DNA of 64,000 bases, from positions 1,625,001-1,689,000 of the forward strand of contig NZ_OY762905.1 of the NCBI RefSeq assembly GCF_963666525.1, in the 5' to 3' direction. Below are positions 55,550 to 64,000 of this stretch, piece after piece (the stretch's first letter is position 1; every line of letters begins with the position of its first letter). Under the pieces are notes generated by a model, which was given only the letters and a program-made list of their open reading frames with translations, was not told the DNA's origin and did no database searches. This stretch comes from an uncultured Cohaesibacter sp. (lineage in GTDB: Bacteria; Pseudomonadota; Alphaproteobacteria; Rhizobiales; Cohaesibacteraceae). The translations under genes and the position numbers were made by a program.

Positions 55550-57550
55550 CTACTCGCTTGAGAGCGCTACCACTGGATCGAGCCTTGAGGCATTGCGAGC
55601 TGGCAGATAGCCAAAAGCGATACCGATGAAGCAAGAACACAGCACAGCAGCTACGATGGATGTGGTCGAATAGACCAGACTGAAGCTGGAGTTGAGGTGG
55701 GAAAAGGCAACGCCAAAGCCAAGCGCAGTGCCAATACCGACGATCCCTCCCACCAGACAGACAAGGATGGCCTCGATCAGGAACTGTCGCAAGATGTCGG
55801 CCTGACGCGCACCGACAGCCATCCGCACCCCGATTTCCGCAATGCGCTCCGAGACCGAAACAAGCATGATGTTCATCACGCCGATTCCCCCGACAATCAG
55901 CGAAATGACGGCAATCGAGCCGATCAGGATGGACATCGTCTGGGTGGTACTGGTGATCGATTCGCGGATATCGTCGGTGTTGAGAATATAGAAATCCTTC
56001 GAACCATGTCGCTGGGTGAGAAACTGGGTCACGGCGTTCTGCGCATAGTCCATGTCAAAATCATCCCGGACACGCAAGGTGATGCTGCGCAGCGTGCTGT
56101 CCCCCAGAAAACGAGCCTGCACCGTCGTATAGGGCAGATAGAGCGACAGCCTCTGGCTTGAACCAAAGCCGCTTTGCTTGGCCTTGGTCACCCCGATGAT
56201 CCGCAAAGGCACAGTGCCGACGAAAACGATCTTCCCGAGCGGCTCGACATTCCCCTCATCGAACAGCGCCTTTCTGGTGTTGTCATCAATTACCACGTCC
56301 TGCGCATAGCTGTGCACACTCTGCGCATCGAAAAACTGCCCCTTGGCCAGCACCAGCCCCTTGGCGGAAAAATACTGTTCGCTGACCCCGTTCACCTGCG
56401 CATTGGATTCAATTGCGCCATAGCGGATCGTCTCCTGGGTCGACACCGTCGGAGTGACCGCCATGGCATAGGGCAGCTTTGCCATTTGCGTGGCGTCATC
56501 GACGACCAGTGTAGTTATCCGTCCGGAGCGCACATCCCCGAAGGTGCGCCCGGCGAAGATTTCCAGCGAGTTGGTACCGAGGCTGGATATATTCTTGAGC
56601 ACCTTCTGCTGAGACCCCTGCCCGAGCGCCACGACACTGACCACCGAGGCGATGCCGATGATGATGCCGAGCATCGTCAGGAAGGCCCTGAGCTTGTGCG
56701 CCCACATCGAGCGTGCCGCCATCCCGAAGGCTTCCATCAGCGGACCGAGCACCCCTGTGCGTTTTGGAGCCTGAAACCGGCCAGACGCCAAGTCGTCTTG
56801 CCCTGGTGTCCGGGCCTTGCTGGCCTCGCTGGCCTCACCAGTCTCGTCACATGTCTCCGTCTCGGGCTTTCTGGTGTCTGACAGAATCCGGCCATCACGG
56901 ATTTCAATGATGCGGTCAGCCCTTGCGGCAATCGAGGGGTCATGGGTGACAATGATCACCGTGCGCCCCTCCTGTTGCAATTCTCTCAGGATGGCCAGCA
57001 CTTCATTGCCGCTGTTGGTATCCAGCGCTCCGGTCGGTTCATCGGCCAGAATGATTTCCGCGTCATTCATCAGCGCCCGCGCAATTGAAACGCGCTGTTG
57101 CTGGCCACCGGACAGCTGATTGGGCCGATGATGGGCGCGGGTTTCCATGCCCAGGCGTCCAATCAGCCGGGAAGACCGTTCATCCCGCTCGCTGGCCGAG
57201 ATTCCGGCATAAACGGCAGGGATCTCGATGTTGCCCTTGGCAGAGAGCTCCGACAGCAGATGATATTTCTGGAAGATGAAGCCGAAATACTCCCGCCGCA
57301 GCCCAGCCAGAGCATCGGCTGAAAAGCCGCTGGCTTCCTCGCCACAGATCTTGTAGCTGCCCGACGTTGGCCGATCGAGGCAGCCAAGAATATGCATCAG
57401 GGTCGATTTGCCCGAACCGGAAGCGCCAATGATCGCCACCAACTCACCGCTCTCGATCGTCAGATCGATATCCTTGAGTGCAACAACGGTGCTGTCTCCG
57501 GATCTGAATTCACGACGCAGCTTTTCAAGCCGTATCAGTGCTTCGCCCAT
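55550..57550 (-). CDS. macB: MacB-type ABC transporter, ATP-binding/permease protein
   Basis: 666 aa. N-terminal ATPase (Walker A GASGSGKST near 42, signature LSGGQQQRVSIARAL), then a Glu/Thr/Ser-rich linker (about 225-270), then four membrane helices around a large periplasmic MacB domain, ending in the FtsX-type core. MacB works with MacA and an outer-membrane channel to expel macrolides, peptides, siderophores or toxins. It starts 2 bp after macA ends. No TolC-like gene is in the window, so the channel must be encoded elsewhere. The cargo is unknown. Confidence 0.92.
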   Translation of the reverse strand: MGEALIRLEKLRREFRSGDSTVVALKDIDLTIESGELVAIIGASGSGKSTLMHILGCLDRPTSGSYKICGEEASGFSADALAGLRREYFGFIFQKYHLLSELSAKGNIEIPAVYAGISASERDERSSRLIGRLGMETRAHHRPNQLSGGQQQRVSIARALMNDAEIILADEPTGALDTNSGNEVLAILRELQQEGRTVIIVTHDPSIAARADRIIEIRDGRILSDTRKPETETCDETGEASEASKARTPGQDDLASGRFQAPKRTGVLGPLMEAFGMAARSMWAHKLRAFLTMLGIIIGIASVVSVVALGQGSQQKVLKNISSLGTNSLEIFAGRTFGDVRSGRITTLVVDDATQMAKLPYAMAVTPTVSTQETIRYGAIESNAQVNGVSEQYFSAKGLVLAKGQFFDAQSVHSYAQDVVIDDNTRKALFDEGNVEPLGKIVFVGTVPLRIIGVTKAKQSGFGSSQRLSLYLPYTTVQARFLGDSTLRSITLRVRDDFDMDYAQNAVTQFLTQRHGSKDFYILNTDDIRESITSTTQTMSILIGSIAVISLIVGGIGVMNIMLVSVSERIAEIGVRMAVGARQADILRQFLIEAILVCLVGGIVGIGTALGFGVAFSHLNSSFSLVYSTTSIVAAVLCSCFIGIAFGYLPARNASRLDPVVALSSE

Positions 57551-57552
57551 GA

Positions 57553-58773
57553 CTAGAACCCCATCGGCGGCGGGCCACCCGGTCCACCCCGGTCGGCGGC
57601 AGAATCACTGCCCGTTTTGGCAACCAGCTCGCCTGCGACGACCCTTTCGCCCAGCGTCAGACCCGAGAGGACTTCGACAGAAACCTTGTCATTGAGACCA
57701 ACCTCGATCTCCCTTTGGCTGACCTGCCCCTTGTCATCGACCACCCGCACCACATCATGCCCCTCGGCCGTTTTCGGACCAAGAGCCGAAGCGGGGATGG
57801 TCAGGGCGTTCTTTGCCTCGCCCAACACGATATGGACCTCGGCCGTCATGTAGGTCAGCAGGGCACCATCCGGATTGGGAACGGTGAAATTGCCGTAATA
57901 ATAGATAGCAGAACTGGAAGAACTGCTGCTGGAACTCGATGAGCTCGACGACGCCAGAGCACTGTCGCTGGTGATCGACGCAGGTGCCGGCTCGATGCTC
58001 GCCAACTTGCCGTGATGGACATGATCCACATCGCCGAGAACAGTGAAATAGACATCCATGCCCGTCTTCACCTTGGTGATGTCCACTTCGGAAATCTCGG
58101 TCCGCACGGTCATCTGATCCAGTTGCCCCAGAACCACAATGGTCGGCGCAGATTGGGTCGCATTGACCGTCTGCCCCTCCTGCGCGACGATGGCCAGAAC
58201 CGTACCATCGACAGGCGCAGTGATCCGGGTGCGATCAAGCGAGATCTGCGCCGAATCGACCGCCACCTGCGCCTGAATGATCGAGGCTTCAATCTGCTTG
58301 ATCTGCGCTCTGGTGGTGTTGACATCGGCAAGGGCGCTGTCGAAATCCGACTGCGAGGAAGACGCCTTGATCAGAAGCTCCCGCTGCCGCGCAAGAGTCT
58401 TCTCATAAAGATCCAGATTGGCCTGCTTTTCCTCCAGCTGCCCTTCGATGTTGCTCAGGGCCGCCTTGCTGGTCTTGAGGCTGTTTTCCTGTGTCTGGTC
58501 ATCGATCCGGGCGATGAGATCACCCGTCTGCACCGTGTCGCCCAACTCGACCAGCATGTCCGTGATGCGGCCAGATGTCTGCGACCCGACGGCAACCAGA
58601 CGCACCGGCCGCAAGGTGCCATTGGCGAGCACGGTCTGCTCGATGTCCTGCCGCTTTACTGTGGCGGTCACATAAGCGGCCTCCGGCGGCTTGGCAAGGC
58701 TTTGCCAGCCCCAGTATCCGGAGCTTGCGAAGAGAACGACAAGGAGGCCTGATGTCAGAGGCCAAATGCGCAT
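57553..58773 (-). CDS. macA: MacA-type periplasmic adaptor, HlyD family
   Basis: 406 aa. One N-terminal membrane segment is followed by beta-barrel, lipoyl (GTLRPVRLVAVGSQTSGRI) and a coiled-coil hairpin (about 95-165), then the second lipoyl half (TRITAPVDGTVLAIVAQEGQ). An unusual run of 14 serines (about 270-283) interrupts the beta-barrel domain just before AIYYYGNFTVPN. The C-terminus is Gly/Pro-rich. ATG 58773 is used; a GTG three codons upstream is possible. It should bridge MacB to an outer-membrane channel. Confidence 0.92.
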   Translation of the reverse strand: MRIWPLTSGLLVVLFASSGYWGWQSLAKPPEAAYVTATVKRQDIEQTVLANGTLRPVRLVAVGSQTSGRITDMLVELGDTVQTGDLIARIDDQTQENSLKTSKAALSNIEGQLEEKQANLDLYEKTLARQRELLIKASSSQSDFDSALADVNTTRAQIKQIEASIIQAQVAVDSAQISLDRTRITAPVDGTVLAIVAQEGQTVNATQSAPTIVVLGQLDQMTVRTEISEVDITKVKTGMDVYFTVLGDVDHVHHGKLASIEPAPASITSDSALASSSSSSSSSSSSSSAIYYYGNFTVPNPDGALLTYMTAEVHIVLGEAKNALTIPASALGPKTAEGHDVVRVVDDKGQVSQREIEVGLNDKVSVEVLSGLTLGERVVAGELVAKTGSDSAADRGGPGGPPPMGF

Positions 58774-59208
58774 GGCTTTCACCGCTCAGCTTTTGATTGC
58801 CATCTTCAACGCCATCCTCTGCCTTGCCATCGCAGGCATGGGCCATTGTTTTCGGAGAGCCGGACAGCGAAGACGTAGACAGGGAAATGACATGATCGGC
58901 CAGCGACAAAATCAGAGCCGGATCATTTGGCTGCGTGCGTCATGAGACAGCAGATCTCGGGATTGAATGTACTTTGAATTTTCAAATAGTATCAACAATT
59001 CAACATGTAAATACAAAATTTATTGAATAATATAGCCAAACATGTTCCGTTATTTCGGTCGATTTCAGCGCAGAAACAGTTACACTTAAAATATATCTGA
59101 CACCATGATTACTTTAAAGATATTTTAAATCAGACATCACCCGATCAAACACTCAGGTGAAACAGGCAGAGCAAACTACAAAGCTTGCCCTGCCTCCGTT
59201 TCAGGCTC
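58774..59208. other. Intergenic region between macA and opgC
   Basis: 435 bp without a supported gene. 58950-59150 is strongly AT-rich and probably contains the macAB promoter. The opgC stop codon lies at the right end; no clear terminator was seen. Confidence 0.5.
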
Positions 59209-60414
59209 TCACAGGGCATCTGGCCCGAACGAACGCACGCTCAGCGAACCGGGAACCTCAAGCGACAGGCGCTTCAGGCGATCGCCCCGGCTCTTCTTTG
59301 CCCCCAGAGCCCGTCGGGCAAGGCCATATTGCACCGCCATGCCGACCAGCAGGAGCACGGTATCAAGCGCGACATCTTGCGGGACAACGACCCGCATCAT
59401 TTGCAGGAAAGCTGCAAGAAGAGATCCGGTAACGAACACGGTAAGGCTGGCCTGTCCGAGCACGGCAGAGAAGCGGAAGAAAGACCGCTCCAACAGCCAC
59501 CCGATCATCCTGCCATGGGCAACCACATAGGCCAGAGCAAAAATATGCACGAAGCGCACAAAGGCCAGATTGCCCTTGTCCATATCATAGACAAAGTCAG
59601 GAACAAGCTCGAAACGAGGAAAATCCGGGCGTCCAGACAGCTGCCACAACAGGCTTGCTGCCAGATAGGCAACACAGACACCATAGAGCCAGACGTTATA
59701 CGGCACCAGCTTGCGCCCCTGCTTCTTGCGGATGCCGATCATCAGCCCGACCACGAACAGCAACTGCCACCCGAACGGGTTGAGGAACCAGCGGGCACCG
59801 GAGGGCCAACCGGGCACATAGAGACCGAACAGATGGCTGACGAGCCAGAGACCCGCAGACAGAAACAGCAACACGTCCAGTCGCCACCGGGCAATCCACA
59901 ACAGCGCCGGCAGCACCAGCAGCAACGCACAATAGAGCGGCAGGATATTGAAGTAGCCCAACTGATAGGAGAGGGAAAACAGGCCGGCGACCGCTTTGAC
60001 GGGATTGGCAAGAAACGGCACCACATTCAAATCCCTGATGAGGGTTTGCAGCGGCCAGACCAGCGAAAGCGTCAGAAGAAGGGCCATCACCACGACAGTT
60101 GCCATGACATGGGCACTATAGATCACGCCGGCACGGTGCCAGATCTTCAGGCTGGCCTGTCTGACACTCCCTTCAAAGAAGGTGCGGGAATAGGCAAGCC
60201 CGGCAGCGATACCGGACATCAGCACAAAAGCCTCGGCAGCATCGGCAAAGCCGAAGTGACCCATGGTGTAGTCGGACCAGGGCGTATAGGGCGCGTGGTT
60301 GATGAAAATCGTGATCAGCGCCAGACCGCGCAGCACGTCAATCCTGATATCACGTCCGGCATTGGGAGCCCCATGGGCCGTCGACATTGCACTCACACCA
60401 TCATCCTTTTTCAT
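59209..60414 (-). CDS. opgC: OpgC domain-containing membrane protein
   Basis: 401 aa integral membrane protein with about ten helices, of the OpgC family related to acyltransferase-3. OpgC adds succinyl groups to osmoregulated periplasmic glucans. The start region RIDVLRGLALITIFINHAP is characteristic, followed by GFADAAEAFVLMSGIAAGL and the conserved ARWFLNPFGWQLLFVVGLM. I chose ATG 60414, with AAGGGG upstream; ATG 60387 is possible. It is divergent from an AraC-type regulator. No glucan synthase gene is nearby. Confidence 0.85.
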   Translation of the reverse strand: MKKDDGVSAMSTAHGAPNAGRDIRIDVLRGLALITIFINHAPYTPWSDYTMGHFGFADAAEAFVLMSGIAAGLAYSRTFFEGSVRQASLKIWHRAGVIYSAHVMATVVVMALLLTLSLVWPLQTLIRDLNVVPFLANPVKAVAGLFSLSYQLGYFNILPLYCALLLVLPALLWIARWRLDVLLFLSAGLWLVSHLFGLYVPGWPSGARWFLNPFGWQLLFVVGLMIGIRKKQGRKLVPYNVWLYGVCVAYLAASLLWQLSGRPDFPRFELVPDFVYDMDKGNLAFVRFVHIFALAYVVAHGRMIGWLLERSFFRFSAVLGQASLTVFVTGSLLAAFLQMMRVVVPQDVALDTVLLLVGMAVQYGLARRALGAKKSRGDRLKRLSLEVPGSLSVRSFGPDAL

Positions 60415-60712
60415 CCGCGACACCCCTTCCCCCGGAAGGGACCAGCCAGCCTTTGCTTTGGCGGTCTGCTGCGATAGAGGAGAAAAGCGACGCAAAAATG
60501 GAAAAAGAGAGGCAACACACAGATTCCGCACGGCATGGATGTATACCTCCGTACGATTGACACCGCTCTTCTGGCCCGACCCAAGGCCAATCGAACCGCA
60601 GGGTCAGCAGGCAACAGGCCATTGGAATTCGCCTGATTGCCCTTTTCTCCAACGCCTTTTCTGTGGCACCGTGCAGCGACGGCCCTGCCCCACCAAGCCC
60701 ATCGGAGATACC

Positions 60713-61753
60713 ATGCCGACCATCCCTCTCCCCTTTATCGCCACCGGTGTGCTTCTGACGGTCATCGCCACTCTTTGGCACCGAGGGATGCGCAATCGCT
60801 GGTTTCTGATCTTCCTGGCAGTTGCGGCCCTTCAGACCGCCATCGTCGGGCTTAGATGGAGCACGGACCTCAGTTGGCTGCGCTCCATGCAGCCGGTGCT
60901 AGCATCCTTGGTTCCACTCTCGGCTTTCCTTGCCTTCTCGGATCTCGATGGCAACCGCCTCTCATGGCGCCACATGATGTGGCCTCTGGCCATGATCACT
61001 GCTCTCCTGTGGCTGCCGGTGATCATAGACATGCTGCTGAGTCTGGAATTTCTTTTCTACGGTTGGCTCATCTACACAGGTAAACCTGTCGATGGGGTCT
61101 CACACAACGCACGCTTTGGCAGCGAGGCAACCATCGCCCATATGCGAAAGGGTGTGGTGGTGGCGCTGATCCTCAGCGCCGCCTCTGACGTGGTTGTCTC
61201 GGCAGTCCTCAACCTTGGCTACACCAGCCTTGCCGCCCCGGTGGTCGCCACGACCCTCAGCGCCGTGCTGCTTGCCCTCATCGGCGGACTGTTGGGACGG
61301 ACCGGGCTGGAAATGCCTCCCGAGACACAGCCTCGCACACCGGAAGCAGAGCCCCCGGAAACCATTGCGCCGCACGCCTTCTCAGAGGAACCGGCCACCT
61401 CTGCTCCGCTCCTTGCCGAGGAAGAAGCGCGCGAGACCCTTGCCACCGTGGAAGCCCTGCTGCGGCAGGGGCTCTACAAGGACCACGACCTCACGCTGAC
61501 GCGGCTGGCGCGTCGTGCCCATATCCCGGCCCGGACCATTTCCCGGGCCGTCAATCAGGTCCACGGCATCAGCATCACCGATCTGGTCAACCGCTATCGC
61601 GTCGAGGAAGCAAGGCGATTGCTGAAAGGATCGGACTTGCCCGTCACCGAGATCATGCTGGACGCCGGCTTCCAGACGAAATCCAATTTCAATCGCGTCT
61701 TCAAGGAACTTGAAGGGCAGACACCAACTGCGTTCCGGCAGTCAGGAACGTGA
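60713..61753 (+). CDS. AraC-type regulator with N-terminal membrane domain
   Basis: 346 aa. About six or seven hydrophobic helices occupy residues 1-205. A Pro/Glu-rich linker (about 205-240) is followed by an AraC helix-turn-helix domain (about 245-345: LTRLARRAHIPARTISRAV, EIMLDAGFQTKSNFNRVF). GGAG precedes ATG 60713. Membrane-anchored AraC proteins of this layout often sense envelope or lipid signals; the target here may be the adjacent opgC or the convergent hydrolase. Its 3' end overlaps that hydrolase gene by 53 bp on the opposite strand. Confidence 0.9.
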   Translation: MPTIPLPFIATGVLLTVIATLWHRGMRNRWFLIFLAVAALQTAIVGLRWSTDLSWLRSMQPVLASLVPLSAFLAFSDLDGNRLSWRHMMWPLAMITALLWLPVIIDMLLSLEFLFYGWLIYTGKPVDGVSHNARFGSEATIAHMRKGVVVALILSAASDVVVSAVLNLGYTSLAAPVVATTLSAVLLALIGGLLGRTGLEMPPETQPRTPEAEPPETIAPHAFSEEPATSAPLLAEEEARETLATVEALLRQGLYKDHDLTLTRLARRAHIPARTISRAVNQVHGISITDLVNRYRVEEARRLLKGSDLPVTEIMLDAGFQTKSNFNRVFKELEGQTPTAFRQSGT

Positions 61754-62717
61754 CGATCGTCTCGGCAATGCGCCGGTGCAATTGCTCCCGTGGCGCCGTC
61801 TCCCCCTGACAAACATAGGCGTCCTCCTCCAGCAACTCGACAGCGCCCGGCTTGCACTGACTCATGAAGCTGAAATGCGTTGCACCGATGACCTCGGCAT
61901 AGCGGCTGGTTGCAGCTGGCAACAGCGCCGCTTGTTGCCGTCCCTCCCAGCCAAGCGGCAGAGCCGGATCCTCAACCCCCGATACCAGCGCCAGCACCGG
62001 GATACCGATGCCCTTGAGGCTCTCCGGCGCAAACGCCCGAATGCCCTCCATGTCAAGCAACACGATGGAAGCGACGCGCGGATCAGCAGCAGAAACGGAG
62101 GCCATATCGCGGCTGAGACCACCCTTGCGATAGACCGTGCAGACAAGCTTGCGGCTGTCATCACCACAGGCATCGAGCAGGAGTGCTGGATCGAACACAC
62201 CTCCAGCCAGCAGGAGCGCGGTCGATCCCCCCAATGAATGCCCGATCACCGAAACCCGTTGCGCATCGATAGCTGGTGCAAGGTCTCCGTCAGCAAGCAG
62301 GGCGTCAAGCACCCGTGAGACCTGGGCGGGCCGCCGATGCAGATCCTTTGCCCATGACGGGTCCATGCTGCCAAAGCTGGTCCCGACGTGGTTGAACGAC
62401 GCCACAATATAACCCGCCCGGGCCAGATACCCGGCCAGCCACGCCTGATTGCGCCAAAGCCCGCTATAGCCGTGAGACAGGATGACAAGAGGATGGTTCA
62501 CGCCGGACACGGGAGCATCCCGAATGACGTCAACCCCGAAAAAGACTTTGTTGTCCGCAACCGTGGTGACAGGCGCGTCCCGTGCAGTGGGATACCAGAC
62601 CATGACAGGGCCATCGGCAAGAACGATCTGACGAAAGCCCGTCGCCTCACTGGCTGTTGCCGGGCCGCCAGCCCAGCCTGTGATAAGAACAACAAAGAGA
62701 AGTGCGAATAATTGCAT
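61701..62717 (-). CDS. Alpha/beta hydrolase (PAF-acetylhydrolase-like), exported
   Basis: 338 aa. Signal peptide at 1 to about 23 (LFALLFVVLITGWAGGPATA). The nucleophile elbow is GHSLGG, the oxyanion segment is ILSHGYSGLW, and a C-terminal His lies in GATHFSF, so a Ser-Asp-His triad is likely. The layout resembles platelet-activating factor acetylhydrolase-type lipases and esterases. GGAGG precedes ATG 62717. Its 3' end overlaps the convergent AraC gene. Confidence 0.85.
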   Translation of the reverse strand: MQLFALLFVVLITGWAGGPATASEATGFRQIVLADGPVMVWYPTARDAPVTTVADNKVFFGVDVIRDAPVSGVNHPLVILSHGYSGLWRNQAWLAGYLARAGYIVASFNHVGTSFGSMDPSWAKDLHRRPAQVSRVLDALLADGDLAPAIDAQRVSVIGHSLGGSTALLLAGGVFDPALLLDACGDDSRKLVCTVYRKGGLSRDMASVSAADPRVASIVLLDMEGIRAFAPESLKGIGIPVLALVSGVEDPALPLGWEGRQQAALLPAATSRYAEVIGATHFSFMSQCKPGAVELLEEDAYVCQGETAPREQLHRRIAETIVTFLTAGTQLVSALQVP

Positions 62718-62772
62718 GGTGCCTCCAGACAAACATGAAGATGATGTGATGGAGGTACTGTTGGTGATTTTT

Positions 62773-62810
62773 CCGGCGTCCGAGACCTGAAACACGATCA
62801 AGGACGCCGG
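62773..62810. other. Inverted repeat between hydrolase and unknown gene
   Basis: ccggcgtcc (62773-62781) and ggacgccgg (62802-62810) form a perfect 9-bp stem; TTTT follows only on the plus strand. It may be a transcript end for the upstream minus-strand gene or a regulator site for the hydrolase gene. Confidence 0.5.
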
Positions 62811-62865
62811 TTTTGAGGAAACTCACAGGACCGGATGGGAGGATGGACACCCGGCCCGCAAGCCC

Positions 62866-63204
62866 TCAGTCCTGCTCGATCCCTTCCAGCAGACGCGCCC
62901 TGACGAACCGTTGGGCTGCCTTGTTGTACATCTCGTCCCACGAGCTGAACGTGCTGTGGCCTCTGACAAGTTCGTCCCAAAGCGAATCCGGGATGGCATC
63001 CAGAGCCTGCTCGCTGACTTCTGATTGCCCGGCCAGAGCAAACAGCGCCTCGATGTCCTTCACCGTGCAATGCTCCCGCATGAACGGCTCGTCAAGAAGC
63101 GTCACAAGAGAGACGGTTTCAAGCGCCTGCAAACGTTGGGAGTTCCTCATGATGGCATCGATGTTGCCGTAGATCAGATCGCGAGCCTTCGCCGCACTGT
63201 TCAT
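62866..63204 (-). CDS. Hypothetical protein
   Basis: 112 aa, not recognised. It is predicted to be helical and soluble, rich in Ala, Leu, Glu and Asp, with no signal peptide, membrane segment or cysteine motif. An AGGAG site 6 nt before the ATG supports translation. It lies 83 bp downstream of the SDR gene at the window edge and is probably co-transcribed with it. No function is suggested by the sequence. Confidence 0.7.
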   Translation of the reverse strand: MNSAAKARDLIYGNIDAIMRNSQRLQALETVSLVTLLDEPFMREHCTVKDIEALFALAGQSEVSEQALDAIPDSLWDELVRGHSTFSSWDEMYNKAAQRFVRARLLEGIEQD

Positions 63205-63287
63205 GTCCAGCTCCTGTTATACTGAAGGGTCCAAAGCGCGGGCTGGGCTGGACCGACAAGGGTCGATCAGACCAACCCGAAAGGGCC

Positions 63288-64000
63288 TTACCGAATTGTG
63301 AGGCCACCGTTGACGTCGATGCTTTCGCCATTGACGAAGTCATCCTCGATCAGGAACTTGATCGCCAGAGCAATATGCTTGGGATAGCCATTGCGCTTGA
63401 GCGGGTTGCCTTCGGCCCAGGCCTTCATCTGGTCAGGCGTCGAAACCTTCTCGTGGAACGGCGTGTCGATCACGCCCGGGCAGACCGAGTTGGCGCGAAT
63501 GACAGGAGCCAGCTCCTTGCACAACCCGCGCGTGAAAGTGTCGACCGCTCCCTTTGCTGCACCATAGATCGTCGCCGTCGGACCACCATGGCGCACCACG
63601 ACCGATGTCGTGTTGACGATGTTGGGATTGACGCCCTTGCGCAGCAGCGGAATGGCAAGAGAGGTGATCTTCATCAGCGAGAAGACATTGAGGGCAAAGA
63701 CCTCCTGCATCAGCTGCCATTCGAGGGCATCGGCTGCCTGACGGCGAACCAGCCCACCGGCATTGTTGACCAGCACATCCAGACTGTCGGTCAATTCACC
63801 GATCTGGTTGAACAGATCGATGCAGGCGATCTCGCTGGTGATGTCGCACTGGAGCATATGGGTCGTGGCTCCGAGTTCCTTGAGTTCCTGCTCAAGCTTT
63901 CTGGCCTTTTCAACCGACTGATTATAGACCAGAAACAGTTCGTTTCCTGCAGCCAGCATGCGGGCTGTTTCCGCTCCGATGCCGGTACTTGCCCCCGTGA
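63288..64000 (-). CDS. SDR family oxidoreductase (5' end outside the window)
   Basis: Short-chain dehydrogenase, 237 residues visible; its N-terminus lies beyond 64000. The open frame includes TGASTGIGAETARML at the edge, the cofactor motif, so only a few residues are missing. NNAGG, the catalytic Ser region NTTSVVVRHG, YGAAK and PGVIDTPF are present, and it ends NGESIDVNGGLTIR. An ATG at 63957-63959 within the motif is not the real start. Substrate unknown. Confidence 0.9.
   Translation of the reverse strand, partial: TGASTGIGAETARMLAAGNELFLVYNQSVEKARKLEQELKELGATTHMLQCDITSEIACIDLFNQIGELTDSLDVLVNNAGGLVRRQAADALEWQLMQEVFALNVFSLMKITSLAIPLLRKGVNPNIVNTTSVVVRHGGPTATIYGAAKGAVDTFTRGLCKELAPVIRANSVCPGVIDTPFHEKVSTPDQMKAWAEGNPLKRNGYPKHIALAIKFLIEDDFVNGESIDVNGGLTIR

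Overview
This window looks like chromosome of an alphaproteobacterium of the order Hyphomicrobiales (Rhizobiales). The evidence is gene content and order: prmC-prfA-ptsP-lysC divergent from ubiG, a DUF4167 gene, a DUF1178 / nitrilase-like / glutaredoxin / ComF run, and mutT-argJ-parvulin next to secA. A marine relative of Cohaesibacter would fit, but that is a guess. No rRNA, CRISPR array, prophage or conjugation gene was seen. There is one tRNA gene, tRNA-Arg(CCG), and one decayed insertion sequence.

Region 1 (1-27.3 kb) is mostly core genome: an M23 peptidase, clpB, a MOSC protein, DUF4167, prmC, prfA, ptsP, lysC, ubiG, a Cache-type chemoreceptor, DUF1178, an amidohydrolase, grxC, comF, a methyltransferase, an Flp pilin, mutT, argJ, a parvulin isomerase and secA. 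As given, prfA carries a single-base frameshift at about 9361. The gene is essential, so either the base call or the biology deserves checking.

Region 2 (27.6-31.6 kb) is a signalling block: an Aer-like PAS protein encoded separately from the soluble chemoreceptor signalling protein that follows it, then a FIST-domain chemoreceptor on the other strand. None of these three proteins has a membrane segment, which points to cytoplasmic sensing of redox or metabolic state.

Region 3 (32.0-44.6 kb) starts at tRNA-Arg, continues through a dead IS3-family element and then becomes a rare-sugar catabolic block. A LacI regulator is divergent from an operon for a binding protein, an ABC ATPase, two permeases, a P-loop sugar kinase and a D-psicose (allulose) 3-epimerase; two matching LacI-type operator sites lie between them. 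Next to it are L-fuculokinase, a FucR-like regulator and L-fuculose-phosphate aldolase, but no fucose isomerase. The 3-epimerase may take the place of the isomerase. This ketose route is my best candidate for an undescribed system. The IS carries two copies of a 36-bp palindromic element, one at or over the second catalytic aspartate codon of its transposase.

Region 4 (44.7-64.0 kb) is accessory metabolism: LysR/padC (phenolic acid decarboxylation); an SDR, a metallo-beta-lactamase-fold protein with a natural histidine stretch, and a quinone-oxidoreductase-like enzyme with a divergent LysR; a TRAP transporter (dctPQM) divergent from an enolase-superfamily enzyme and a GntR regulator sharing a clear palindromic operator; a MacAB-type exporter with a 14-serine tract; OpgC; a membrane-anchored AraC-type regulator; an alpha/beta hydrolase; a small unknown protein; and an SDR cut by the window edge.
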